This document shows positions 6,705-14,616 of a stretch of DNA of 37,843 bases, piece by piece. The notes beneath the pieces are model-generated. The model was not told the DNA's origin and did not search any database. It saw nothing but the letters and a program-made list of their open reading frames with translations. The DNA lies in NCBI GenBank assembly GCA_003551565.1, contig PUMZ01000034.1:1-37843 (forward strand), in the 5' to 3' direction. The translations under genes and the position numbers were made by a program. Within the stretch, counting starts at the first letter, position 1. Each line of letters starts with the position of its first letter. Origin of the DNA: Candidatus Brocadiaceae bacterium. GTDB taxonomy: Bacteria; Planctomycetota; Brocadiia; SM23-32.

Positions 6705-8553
6705 CAACCTGGAAAGCACGACCGAGAAGGTGAGCCGGATACTTTCAGAGAAATACGCCGTCCAGGTCATATTTCAGGGAAGTGAGTGCAAAACGGACGG
6801 GACCGTTATCTGCCTTCCGAGCCTGCCCGAAGACATCCCCCGTGAGCTTGAAGATGCGGTGAAAGGATGGGCCGACCATGAGGTGGCCCATATCCTCTTT
6901 ACTGAGAATGAGGCGGGCCGTAAGTTCAGGGAAAAGCACGGAAACAAGGCTTTTGGAATCCTGAACACCCTTGAAGATGCACGGGTTGAGCGCCTTATGG
7001 CCGGCAGGTATCCGGGCTCGGGGATCAATATCGACCGGGCGATCCAGCACCTGACTGCGCTCTCATCCCGCTCTGGAAAGAAGCATCGGGATCCGTTCAA
7101 GGCCTTCACCGCAGCACTCTACCTGAGGGCAAGCGGAAGAGAAGACCTCGCTTTTATCCCGGAGGGTGCCTACAGGATGGCCGGCAGGTGCCATGACGAG
7201 CTCGTGAGAGTCCATGAATGCAGGAATACCCGTGAAGTATCAGAGCTTGCCGAGTCCATACTGAACAAACTCCCGGATGATCTGAGCCTGGAAGGTGAGA
7301 AGAACGAGCAGAAGCAGAAGCAAAACGGTGAAACCCAAACTGGTTCAGGTGATGAGCCTGAAGAAAAATCCTCGGATGGAGCGGAGGATGAAAATCAGGG
7401 CGGGAGCGAGTCTGGAGAGCAGGATGGAGGGGGGCAGGGCGAAGAAAAAACCGAAGGACAGGCGGGTGAGGACGGGGAGGACCGGGATGGCAGCGAACCG
7501 GCAGGAGCCCTGCACGGGGAGGGGCAGGATACGGAAGAAGGAGAAGACGGAGGATTCTCTGGAGCAAAGCGGCCTTCCGGCCCGGGATCCGCCCCGATGG
7601 ATGATCTTCGGAGCCGGATCGAAAGCTACGTTCAGTCCCGGGACGTCTCCTCTGTTTACCGGCCTTACACCTGCCAGCACGATACGGTCGAGGTTCCAGA
7701 AACCGATCCCTCCTACAACTGGCGTGAGGACATGAGAGTTCTCAGGCCCAAAGTCTCTGGCCTTCTCAGGAAGCTTGTGCATACGCTGAGGGGAAGAGAA
7801 GAGAAACTCTGGCGAAGGGAGCGGTCCAGAGGCAAGCTCGATCCGGGCGCTCTCCATAAGCTGGTAGCCGGAAAGGACGGGCGCATTTTCAGGACCCGCA
7901 AAGAAACAGAAGATGGCCACACGGCCTGCACTCTGCTTCTGGACCTGTCTGCGTCCATGAGGGGCCCGCAGCTGAGGCTGTGCCGGCAGCTCGGACTTAT
8001 CTTCGGAGAAACGCTCTCAAGGCTGGATTTTCCGACCGAAATCATCGGCTTCTCAACGGTGGACCGGGACCTGCGCCATGAAGTGCATAAAGAAACCGGC
8101 ATCGACGAAAAGACCCTGAGCCAGACGTACTCCCGGATGGTGCCCCTGTATCACGGGGTGTATAAAAGCTTCAGCGAGCCCTGGAGCAGAGGGGCCTGCC
8201 GCATGGGCAGCATCAGAGCCAGGAGCCTGACTCCTCTGGGTGAGTCCCTGCTGTTTGCAGGAAAAAGGCTCGCCTGGAGACCGGAGAAGCGCAAAGTGCT
8301 GCTTTGCCTGACCGATGGTGAGCCCGTTACCGGAGCATGGAATGAGAGCGTTACCATGCAACATGCCTGCGAGGCGGTAGAGAAACTCAGCTCGGCAAGT
8401 ATAGAGCCGATAGGTCTTGGGATCATGACGGACTGCGTTCAGAACATCTTTCCAAGATGCGCTGTCATACATGATCTCAGCCAGCTCCCGACCACCTTCA
8501 GCCGCCAGCTCTGCGATGTTCTCACAGAACGCAGCAGAAAACCAGCGATGTAA
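6688..8553 (+). CDS. CobT-like protein with HExxH motif and VWA domain
   Basis: The product is 621 residues. The N-terminal domain contains HEVAH (64-68) followed by LEDARVERLM (95-104), a layout matching CobT-like proteins and resembling a zinc metallopeptidase site. Residues about 205-305 are a very acidic, low-complexity linker. The C-terminal VWA domain has the MIDAS signature DLSAS from residue 419 and LTDGEP near 541. GGGAGG precedes the ATG, which lies inside the end of the CobS-like gene. In known systems the MoxR-type ATPase and VWA protein act together to insert a metal or remodel a target protein. The possible peptidase site raises a proteolytic role, but CobT-type HExxH motifs are not known to be active. 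Confidence 0.85.
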   Translation: MKRRNNNLESTTEKVSRILSEKYAVQVIFQGSECKTDGTVICLPSLPEDIPRELEDAVKGWADHEVAHILFTENEAGRKFREKHGNKAFGILNTLEDARVERLMAGRYPGSGINIDRAIQHLTALSSRSGKKHRDPFKAFTAALYLRASGREDLAFIPEGAYRMAGRCHDELVRVHECRNTREVSELAESILNKLPDDLSLEGEKNEQKQKQNGETQTGSGDEPEEKSSDGAEDENQGGSESGEQDGGGQGEEKTEGQAGEDGEDRDGSEPAGALHGEGQDTEEGEDGGFSGAKRPSGPGSAPMDDLRSRIESYVQSRDVSSVYRPYTCQHDTVEVPETDPSYNWREDMRVLRPKVSGLLRKLVHTLRGREEKLWRRERSRGKLDPGALHKLVAGKDGRIFRTRKETEDGHTACTLLLDLSASMRGPQLRLCRQLGLIFGETLSRLDFPTEIIGFSTVDRDLRHEVHKETGIDEKTLSQTYSRMVPLYHGVYKSFSEPWSRGACRMGSIRARSLTPLGESLLFAGKRLAWRPEKRKVLLCLTDGEPVTGAWNESVTMQHACEAVEKLSSASIEPIGLGIMTDCVQNIFPRCAVIHDLSQLPTTFSRQLCDVLTERSRKPAM

Positions 8554-8560
8554 ACGCACC

Positions 8561-8580
8561 CGGGCGTTATGTGCCGCCCG
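8561..8580 (+). repeat. GC hairpin after the CobT-like gene
   Basis: CGGGCG (8561-8566) and CGCCCG (8575-8580) form a six-bp stem with an eight-base loop just after the stop at 8553, followed by TTCCATTT. It is a possible weak terminator or 3' stabiliser ahead of the next gene. Confidence 0.35.
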
Positions 8581-8614
8581 TTCCATTTAACTCAAAGATC
8601 CGGAGGAAAGACAC

Positions 8615-9178
8615 ATGAGCACGGAGCAGGTGCAGGAAAAAGAACTCGCCCGGGCCGCATCGGGCCTTACCGAAGGCGACCTGGAATGGATATACGCAAT
8701 CGATCCGAAGATCACTCAGCCGGAAAAATTTCAGGGGGCAAGCTCTCCAAGTGCAGACCCTCAAAAAGCGAGCTCTCAAGAAGAGGGTTCTGAGGGAAGG
8801 AGCGGCGAACCTGAGAATACGCAAGAAGAGAGCGGCATCTTCACCGGGCAAAATCAGGATGACAGCTCTGCCGGCAATGGATCGGGTAGCAGGAAAAACA
8901 AGAAGCGCAAGCGCAGAAAAGTCCGCCACAGGTGGCCCGAAGTCGGCACAATCCTGGAAGCCGACTACGAAGGCGTCCATTATGAAGCTGAAGTCGTATC
9001 GGCCCCCAGATACAAGTCCGGCAAGGCAGTGAAAATTCTCTCCGGTCCCGCTGCCGGGAAAGTGAAATCCTCAATGTCCGGGGCGATGAACCTGGCCACA
9101 CAGAAGCAGAGGAGAGAGAACGATCTCGGGCAGAAGGGAGTGGCGAATGGGTGGGAGTTCTGGAAGGTAAAAAAATGA
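8615..9178 (+). CDS. RAMA/DUF4357-like domain protein
   Basis: The 187-residue product has an acidic, low-complexity N-terminal half, a very basic patch (SRKNKKRKRRKVRHR, about 91-106) and a compact C-terminal domain. That domain opens with GTILEADYEGVHYEAEVV and closes with SSMSGAMNLA and NGWEFWKV. This resembles the small beta-rich domain attached to adenine methylases and related modules (RAMA, DUF4357, DUF2924), thought to bind DNA or modified DNA. GGAGG precedes the ATG by eight bases. It may be a DNA-contacting partner of the upstream AAA+/VWA pair (inference from position). Confidence 0.65.
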   Translation: MSTEQVQEKELARAASGLTEGDLEWIYAIDPKITQPEKFQGASSPSADPQKASSQEEGSEGRSGEPENTQEESGIFTGQNQDDSSAGNGSGSRKNKKRKRRKVRHRWPEVGTILEADYEGVHYEAEVVSAPRYKSGKAVKILSGPAAGKVKSSMSGAMNLATQKQRRENDLGQKGVANGWEFWKVKK

Positions 9179-9240
9179 ACCTGGCGTTCAGAAGGAAGCG
9201 TTAGCAAGCGAGAAATCCAAACACATATGGAGGTAACACC

Positions 9241-9546
9241 ATGCAGTTTCTCAGAGAATATCGTGATAGCAGGCTCGTGAAATCCGTTGTGCTGGTAGTT
9301 TCGATTGCCATTCTTGGGGCTGCGGCATATGAGCTGCTGCTTCCGGTCATGATCGCAGGAGCAGTGATCGCAGCATCGGTATCGGGCATATGGCTGCTGT
9401 GCGAGAGCAGGTCTTTCCGGAGGTTCTGCGGGTTTGTTTTCAAGAAGGCAGGCGAGTTACTCCGGTGCATCTTCCGACTCGTGGCATTGGGGTTGAGAAG
9501 CGTGCTGTGGCGGGGGAGAGGGAGGGCCGAAGCGGCGGGGTCGTGA
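9241..9546 (+). CDS. small membrane protein (101 aa)
   Basis: The ATG at 9241 follows GGAGG by seven bases. Two adjacent hydrophobic helices (about residues 15-30 and 33-53) precede a basic, amphipathic C-terminal tail rich in R, F and C. No family is recognised. It is the last plausible gene of the plus-strand island. A second frame over the same DNA (9390-9704) has no ribosome binding site and odd composition, and was not accepted. Confidence 0.6.
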   Translation: MQFLREYRDSRLVKSVVLVVSIAILGAAAYELLLPVMIAGAVIAASVSGIWLLCESRSFRRFCGFVFKKAGELLRCIFRLVALGLRSVLWRGRGRAEAAGS

Positions 9547-9710
9547 GCGTGTGTTTGCACGAAGAGGGAGAGGTCCGGCTATACTTCAGCCGGATTCCTC
9601 TCTTATCTTTTGATGTATGTGGTATGCATTCCGGGTTGTATTATCAAAACGCTGTCGCTATTGGGGGTTATGGCATGATAAGAAGCCAAGAGGACAATAC
9701 GTGAGGGGGC

Positions 9711-9746
9711 ATAAGCCCAACTCCTTCTGAGGCATTTCGGGCTTAT
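9711..9746. repeat. inverted repeat between convergent genes
   Basis: ATAAGCCC (9711-9718) and GGGCTTAT (9739-9746) form a perfect eight-bp stem with a 20-base loop, between the end of the plus-strand island and the end of the minus-strand kinase group. Neither side has a T run, so it is at most a weak bidirectional terminator. It may instead mark the island edge. Confidence 0.4.
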
Positions 9747-9786
9747 AGAGAATATTACATCAAAAGTGTATTATTCAAAAACTCGG

Positions 9787-10524
9787 TTAATCTTCTCCTA
9801 TATAAACCAATATTTTTCTGCCACTTGTGGCCCACGAACCCAAACATAGTGTATTATTATGAATGGAATCGTGAACCGCCCAGCCACTCGACACATTTCC
9901 ATCAAAGCGCCGAATGAAATAATGTCTGCTCCCAGAATGAAACCGCTCTCCCCCTCTTGTAACGAAGGCGCTAGTGGTGCCTCCTTCTGATATGCCAACA
10001 CTGGACAGCCATTCTTTAGCCTCCTCTTCGCTTATCGACTGCAAAGTAGCCTTCAGATCGTTCCATTCTGCTATTATGGCGTCAGGCCCGAACTCCGCTT
10101 CAACAGCAGTCTCTAAATCATCATTGTAATTGTATAGTTCCGATGACAGGATATACCCCTGTGCGTAGCCCACCATCGCGTTTTCCGGATGCCCGGAGCT
10201 CGGGGCGTCGTAGATGTTCTCGTCCACGAGATTCCCGGCCGCGTCCCGAATATACGGGTTGGAGATCGGACTGCCCGGGGAGAGGAACTGTACCGAGTAA
10301 TCGGTGAAGAGTACATTCACGCCGTCGGGGCCGTGGTTGTCCTGCCACGCTTCCTCTCCCGGCGGCTGATCGCCGTAGTAATTCCTGTCCGCCAGCACGG
10401 CACGCATGGAATGGCGCTGATACGGGGTGGCCGAGTCGTAATAATAGCTCGTGCCCGCCATTCCGGCGTCTAGATCGACATCCACGCTGTTGGAAGGACA
10501 GCTCAGTATCTGGAGGTTCACCAT
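9787..10524 (-). CDS. pilin-like H-X-DG domain, probably the displaced C-terminal part of the kinase
   Basis: The product is 245 residues from the ATG at 10524. NHGPDGVNVLFTDYSVQFL matches the H-X9-DG type ending of pseudopilin-like proteins common in planctomycetes and relatives, and ILSCPSN fits the usual CPS motif. The frame carries sensible sequence before the ATG (AGTSSASFRLLHDAEY) back to a stop near 10583, and there is no ribosome binding site. The upstream kinase stops at 10518, seven bases into this gene. I infer one original kinase-TM-pilin-like protein broken by a one-base shift between about 10540 and 10580. Sequencing error, pseudogene or programmed frameshift are all possible. 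Confidence 0.6.
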   Translation of the reverse strand: MVNLQILSCPSNSVDVDLDAGMAGTSYYYDSATPYQRHSMRAVLADRNYYGDQPPGEEAWQDNHGPDGVNVLFTDYSVQFLSPGSPISNPYIRDAAGNLVDENIYDAPSSGHPENAMVGYAQGYILSSELYNYNDDLETAVEAEFGPDAIIAEWNDLKATLQSISEEEAKEWLSSVGISEGGTTSAFVTRGGERFHSGSRHYFIRRFDGNVSSGWAVHDSIHNNTLCLGSWATSGRKILVYIGED

Positions 10525-11687
10525 GTATTCCGCATCGTGCAGCAGACGGAAGCTGGCGCTGCTTGTGCCGGCCTCTGCCGCTCACTGTGCTCCCGGTAGG
10601 CACCCAGACCATACCAGCCGCCGGCAGAAAGCAGGGCGAGCAGAACAATAACGGCAAACATTTTGGCGAGCCTGTTTCCGGATGCCCGCTCACGGGACTT
10701 GACTTTCTCAGGTTTTGCAGGCCGACGTGTTTTTGGCCCGCCGAGCCCCTCCAGCGCCGCATTCACCTCGCCGACGTTTTGAAAGCGGTCCGCAGGGTCA
10801 TTTTCAAGGCAGCGGCCAATAACATCATCCCAAACAGGATCAAGTCCCTCTACTATCTGAGATGCCGGCTTGGCCATACCCCGCAGTCTCTGCCCCGTCA
10901 CCATCCGATACATCATCACGCCCAGTGCATAGATATCGCTGCGTTCGTCCGCCGCACGTCCCTCCTCCTGCTCCGGGCTCATGTAGCCATAGGTGCCCAG
11001 CACCGCGCCGGTGCTGCTGCGATCGGTGCGCCGCTTCTCCGCTACAGTATCCAGCTCACCGATCGACATCGACGCCTGAACCGACCGGGCCACCATGCTG
11101 CGAACGTTCTCCTCGCCGATGACCCGCGCCAGCCCGAAATCGCCGACTTTCGCCTGTGCTTTATCAAGGTCCCGTGAAGTGAGCAGAATATTGGCCGGCT
11201 TCAGGTCGCGGTGCACCACGCCCTCGCCGTGCGCATAGGCCAGCCCGTCGCAGACCTGCATGAGCAGACTTTTCACCGTCTCCGGCGCGAGCCGAGCGTG
11301 CCCTGCCAGCGCCTCCTCCAGGTCGTAGGGTTCTTCGGCATCGCCGGCAGCGATGAAGTCCATGATCAGGTAATACTGTCCGTTCTCTTCATCGGAATAC
11401 TGCACATGCACGATATTCGGGTGCTGAAGCCGCGCCATGGTCTTCAGCTCGGTATGAAACCGGTCCACGAAGCCCGAGCGGCCGGAGAACTCAGAAGGGA
11501 GGATTTTCAGCGCATGGAGGGTCTCCTGCATCCCGTGCCGCACCAGATACACCTGCCCCATCCCGCCGCGTCCGAGGAGTTTTATTATCTCGTAGCGTCC
11601 CAGGTGCGTGCCCGGCGTGAGCTCGCCCCTGCGCCCGCCACCGCCGTCCGGCCCGATTGTGTCCATATCGCCGATTGATTTGTCCAT
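10518..11687 (-). CDS. membrane Ser/Thr protein kinase (PknB-like)
   Basis: The 389-residue protein contains a full Hanks-type kinase: glycine loop GRGGMGQVYLV (39-49), catalytic lysine K61 in ALKIL, HRDLKPAN (159-166), DFG (183-185) and an APE-equivalent GYMSPEQ. A transmembrane helix follows at about 345-367 (MFAVIVLLALLSAGGWYGLG). The segment after it ends in a short tail (APASVCCTMRNTW) that looks out of frame, because the neighbouring frame continues into a pilin-like domain. The catalytic core is complete, so the kinase may still act at the inner membrane. No ribosome binding site is obvious before the ATG, but a good promoter lies upstream. Its C-lobe DNA is nearly identical to that of the second kinase at 14102-14616. 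Confidence 0.88.
   Translation of the reverse strand: MDKSIGDMDTIGPDGGGGRRGELTPGTHLGRYEIIKLLGRGGMGQVYLVRHGMQETLHALKILPSEFSGRSGFVDRFHTELKTMARLQHPNIVHVQYSDEENGQYYLIMDFIAAGDAEEPYDLEEALAGHARLAPETVKSLLMQVCDGLAYAHGEGVVHRDLKPANILLTSRDLDKAQAKVGDFGLARVIGEENVRSMVARSVQASMSIGELDTVAEKRRTDRSSTGAVLGTYGYMSPEQEEGRAADERSDIYALGVMMYRMVTGQRLRGMAKPASQIVEGLDPVWDDVIGRCLENDPADRFQNVGEVNAALEGLGGPKTRRPAKPEKVKSRERASGNRLAKMFAVIVLLALLSAGGWYGLGAYREHSERQRPAQAAPASVCCTMRNTW
10867..11381 (-). repeat. kinase C-lobe duplication, copy 1
   Basis: These 515 bp are nearly identical (by eye mostly single substitutions) to 14102-14616 in the same orientation. They cover the kinase hinge to the end of the C-lobe. The strong identity at silent positions points to recent duplication or gene conversion. 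Confidence 0.75.
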
Positions 11688-11741
11688 GTTGTTTTATGAT
11701 CCGGGATTTACGAAAATTTATGATTTCGTCACTTGCATCTA

Positions 11742-11770
11742 ATTATAGCCCAATGAATAAGCTATCGCAA
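11742..11770 (-). promoter_or_regulatory. sigma70-like promoter of the kinase gene
   Basis: TTGCGA (11770-11765) and a perfect TATAAT (11747-11742) on the minus strand are separated by 17 bases, about 55 bases upstream of the kinase ATG at 11687. Confidence 0.6.
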
Positions 11771-11866
11771 TTTGAAAGACCAGGTATATTCCCGCAGAAA
11801 ATAGAGAATTCGCCAGCGACATATGGCTTTCATACACCTGCACATTTTTTCTTGTGTTATCCTTGT

Positions 11867-11906
11867 TTTTGCGCTGTTTGCAAAACAATCAAAAAGAAGG
11901 TACAAT
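11867..11906 (+). promoter_or_regulatory. vapBC promoter with operator-like palindrome
   Basis: TTGCAA (11878-11883), a 17-base spacer and TACAAT (11901-11906) precede the vapB-like gene by about 50 bases. TTTTGC-7-GCAAAA (11867-11885) overlaps the -35 box, where a VapB/VapBC complex would repress its own transcription, as is usual for such modules. Confidence 0.55.
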
Positions 11907-11957
11907 GAATTTTGGTTGAGATGGCTGTGAATCAACAATATTGCCCGGAGAGATAAA

Positions 11958-12170
11958 ATGAAGGTCAAGAAAAAAATTCATTCGGCTGTTGAGCAGATGG
12001 CCCCGGATGATCTTAGCCATATCTATGATTATATAAAGGCTCTAAAAGAGGGAAAAGAGAAAAAAACCGGAAGTAAAATTTTAGCCATCGAAGACATCCA
12101 CAAGCTGACAGGACAATCAAAGAGCAACTGGTCGGACCTGGTTACGGAAGAACGCGGAGAACGGTTTTGA
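11958..12170 (+). CDS. vapB: VapB-type antitoxin
   Basis: The 70-residue protein starts at an ATG preceded by GGAGAG. It begins MKVKKKIHSAVEQMAPDDLSHIYDYIKALK, a helical stretch like DUF2281-type antitoxins. The C-terminal part (ILAIEDIHKLTGQSKSNWSDLV) resembles segments that wrap PIN toxins. It lies directly before, and overlaps by four bases, a PIN-domain gene, the standard antitoxin-first order. It presumably neutralises the toxin and represses the operon. The antitoxin subfamily cannot be fixed by eye. Confidence 0.75.
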   Translation: MKVKKKIHSAVEQMAPDDLSHIYDYIKALKEGKEKKTGSKILAIEDIHKLTGQSKSNWSDLVTEERGERF

Positions 12171-12619
12171 AATATTTCTTCGACACCTCGGCAATCGTCA
12201 AGATTTACCACAGAGAAGACGGAACAGACACGGTCTTAGACATATATCGTGGCAAATCCGATATTTTAGTTTCCAGTCTGAGCACTATAGAGACATCAGC
12301 GACATTTTTCCGGAAGTATAGAGAGCGCGAGTTAGATTCAAAAGCACTTCAGGCGCTGCTGGATAAATTCGATGATGATATGAGAACGCGCTATCAACCA
12401 CTCGGTTTTTCATCTTTGATCATTGAAGAGGCTTCTTCGTTGCTGGCCAAATTTGCGAAAGATAATTATTTGCGGACTCTTGATGCGTTACAATTCGCAT
12501 TCTTTTCAACCTATGCAGATACCGGTGATACGTTTGTATCATCCGACCTGCGGTTGGCAAAGCTTCTCCGGGATGCCGGTCACACAGTGTGCACGCCGGG
12601 ACAAAACTCTGAAATATGA
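12167..12619 (+). CDS. vapC: VapC-type PIN-domain ribonuclease toxin
   Basis: The 150-residue product starts at TTG 12167, inside the end of the antitoxin gene, with GGAG nearby. The acidic PIN residues are present: D6 in FFDTSAIVK, E42 in STIETSA, an Asp in LDALQFA and an Asp in SSDLRLA. Length and order match VapC toxins, Mg-dependent RNases that cut tRNA or rRNA. The pair is AT-rich compared with the kinase genes on both sides, consistent with recent acquisition. Confidence 0.88.
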   Translation: MKYFFDTSAIVKIYHREDGTDTVLDIYRGKSDILVSSLSTIETSATFFRKYRERELDSKALQALLDKFDDDMRTRYQPLGFSSLIIEEASSLLAKFAKDNYLRTLDALQFAFFSTYADTGDTFVSSDLRLAKLLRDAGHTVCTPGQNSEI

Positions 12620-12780
12620 TCCCTTACTTGCCCGAACGGGGCACTACATACCAGCCAGCGGCAAGGCTCTGGGAAACGGATTGTCTTTAATTCGTGCCAA
12701 TCCGTGGTTCCGTGCCGTAGTAGTCTGCCGTTGACGTAGCCATTCATTTATAATTCATAATTCGTAATTCCTCATTGCCT

Positions 12781-14598
12781 TTACTCGTCCAGGACAACAC
12801 GAAACCCGTTGAAGTTGATCCGGTACCCAGGCGTGCCCCTGAGGCGGTTCGCCGACCGGCAGTACCTGGGATTACCGTACCAGGAACCGCCCCGCAGAAC
12901 ACGGTATTCTCCGCTGCGCGGCCCTGTCGGGTCAGTCACCGTCCCTGACGGATATTCTCCAAACCAATCTTGACACCATTCCCGCACATTCCCATGCATA
13001 TCATGCAGTCCCCATGCGTTCGGTCTCTTTTGGCCGACCGGATGCGTTCGGCTGCTGCTGTTACCGCGATACCACGCATAATCCCCGAGATCGCCGGCAT
13101 CGTCACCGAAATAAAACTCCGTCTCCGTTCCGGCCCGGCACGCATACTCCCACTCCGCTTCTGTGGGCAATCGGAACATGCCTTCGGCTTGCTCACTCAG
13201 CTTCTCGGCATACTCCACCGCGTCGTTCCAAGAAACGTAATACATGGGATGATTATTGCCCTCACCACAGATGCCATAATCAAAATCAGCTTTACTGCGT
13301 TGCTCTTGTAATGACGTGTTCATAATCGCTCCCCACTGCGCCTGCGTCACCGGGGTCTTGCCCATCCAGAACCCTTCGGTGAGTCGCACTCGGTGGCGTG
13401 GATGCTCGCGTTCATACCATTCCGCTCTGCCGCCATACCTTTCCGCTGTCTCCTCCGGGCTGAGCCGCCCGCCCCGCATATAATCACCCGGCGGTATCCA
13501 CACGAAATCCATCTCAACCCCGCCGCCAAGGTCCACCGTCATCGTATCGCCTGGGTCCGGTTCGGTGGCACTTTCCGTTTGCTCGATATGCTCCTGACTG
13601 CGCGTTTCCTCCCGCGATTCACGGTTCTCCTCCTGTCTCTCTGAAATCTCCGGAGTCGGTTCGACCGCCGGCCTGTCGGGTGTCGAAGAATCATCTCTGA
13701 CAGCAAAAAACACACCCAGCGCCACTATGGCTATCATCACGGCGGCTGCGGCTACCTTTCCCGCGCCAAACTTTTTGTAAGGTTCGCTTTCAGTCTTTGC
13801 ATCTTGCAGCGGTTTCTCAGGCGCCACTTTTGGTGTTTCGGTCGGCTTTTTATAAGTCTTTTTTTTGGTTTTATCCGTTTTATGGCGCTGTGAAGTCGGA
13901 GGCTTTGTTTCCTCCCCAACCAGCACAGCTTGTTCGGGCAGCAAATCCTCGGAGGCAGAAGCCGGCCTCCTGTCACCGATGCCGTCCAGAGCCCCCATGA
14001 GTTCACCAAGATTCTGCCAGCGCTCCTCCGGCTCAAGTTCCAGGCATTGCTCAACGATGTCGTCCCAGGCCGAATCCAGTCCGTCAACGACGCGCGATGG
14101 CGGCTTGGCCATAGCTCTCGGCTTCTGTCCCGTCACCATCCGATATATCATCACGCCCAGCGCATAAATATCGCTGCGCTCGTCCGCCGCACGTCCCTCC
14201 TCCTGCTCCGGGCTCATGTAGCCGTAGGTGCCAAGGACAGATCCGGTGCTGCTGCGCTCGGTGCGCGGCTTCTCCGCTACAGTATCCAGCTCACCGATCG
14301 ACATCGACGCCTGAACCGACCGGGCCACCATGCTGCGAACGTTCTCCTCGCCGATGACACGCGCCAGGCCGAAATCGCCGACTTTCGCCTGTGCCTTATC
14401 CAGGTCCCGCGAAGTGAGCAGGATATTGGCCGGCTTCAGGTCGCGGTGCACCACGCCCTCGCCGTGTGCATAGGCCAGCCCGTCGCAGACCTGCATGAGC
14501 AGACTTTTCACCGTCTCCGGAGCGAGCCGACCGTGTTCGGCCAGCGCCTCCTCCAGGTCGTAGGGTTCTTCGGCATCGCCGGCGGCGATGAAGTCCAT
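12781..14598 (-). CDS. N-truncated Ser/Thr kinase fused to a formylglycine-generating-enzyme-like domain
   Basis: The 605-residue frame begins inside a kinase domain at MDFIAAGDAEEP. The C-lobe is present (HRDLKPAN about 51-58, DFG about 75-77, GYMSPEQ), but the glycine loop and catalytic lysine are absent. Upstream, identity with the first kinase stops exactly at 14616/14617, and the frame is closed soon after with no start or ribosome binding site. A transmembrane helix lies at about 282-303. Residues about 355-603 form an FGE/SUMF1-type domain (FVWIPPGDYMRGG, PTEAEWEYACRAG, HGNVREWCQDW, LRGGSW). Such fusions are typical of planctomycete-like bacteria, where the FGE fold often serves for binding. 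It is probably a broken gene. Without the lysine the kinase cannot be catalytic. Confidence 0.75.
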   Translation of the reverse strand: MDFIAAGDAEEPYDLEEALAEHGRLAPETVKSLLMQVCDGLAYAHGEGVVHRDLKPANILLTSRDLDKAQAKVGDFGLARVIGEENVRSMVARSVQASMSIGELDTVAEKPRTERSSTGSVLGTYGYMSPEQEEGRAADERSDIYALGVMIYRMVTGQKPRAMAKPPSRVVDGLDSAWDDIVEQCLELEPEERWQNLGELMGALDGIGDRRPASASEDLLPEQAVLVGEETKPPTSQRHKTDKTKKKTYKKPTETPKVAPEKPLQDAKTESEPYKKFGAGKVAAAAVMIAIVALGVFFAVRDDSSTPDRPAVEPTPEISERQEENRESREETRSQEHIEQTESATEPDPGDTMTVDLGGGVEMDFVWIPPGDYMRGGRLSPEETAERYGGRAEWYEREHPRHRVRLTEGFWMGKTPVTQAQWGAIMNTSLQEQRSKADFDYGICGEGNNHPMYYVSWNDAVEYAEKLSEQAEGMFRLPTEAEWEYACRAGTETEFYFGDDAGDLGDYAWYRGNSSSRTHPVGQKRPNAWGLHDMHGNVREWCQDWFGEYPSGTVTDPTGPRSGEYRVLRGGSWYGNPRYCRSANRLRGTPGYRINFNGFRVVLDE

Positions 14599-14616
14599 GA
14601 CCAGGTAATACTGTCC
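14102..14616 (-). repeat. kinase C-lobe duplication, copy 2
   Basis: This partner of 10867-11381 has the same length and orientation. Homology ends abruptly at 14616, where unrelated AT-rich sequence begins, so the break that removed the N-lobe coincides with the repeat edge. Confidence 0.75.

Noticed and set aside
5607-8553. Genuine aerobic cobalamin cobaltochelatase subunits
   Set aside because: No cobN or other corrin gene is in the window and the context is DNA metabolism; a distant cobN cannot be excluded.
9390-9704. 104-codon plus-strand frame overlapping the small membrane protein gene
   Set aside because: It has no ribosome binding site and overlaps a better supported gene in another frame.
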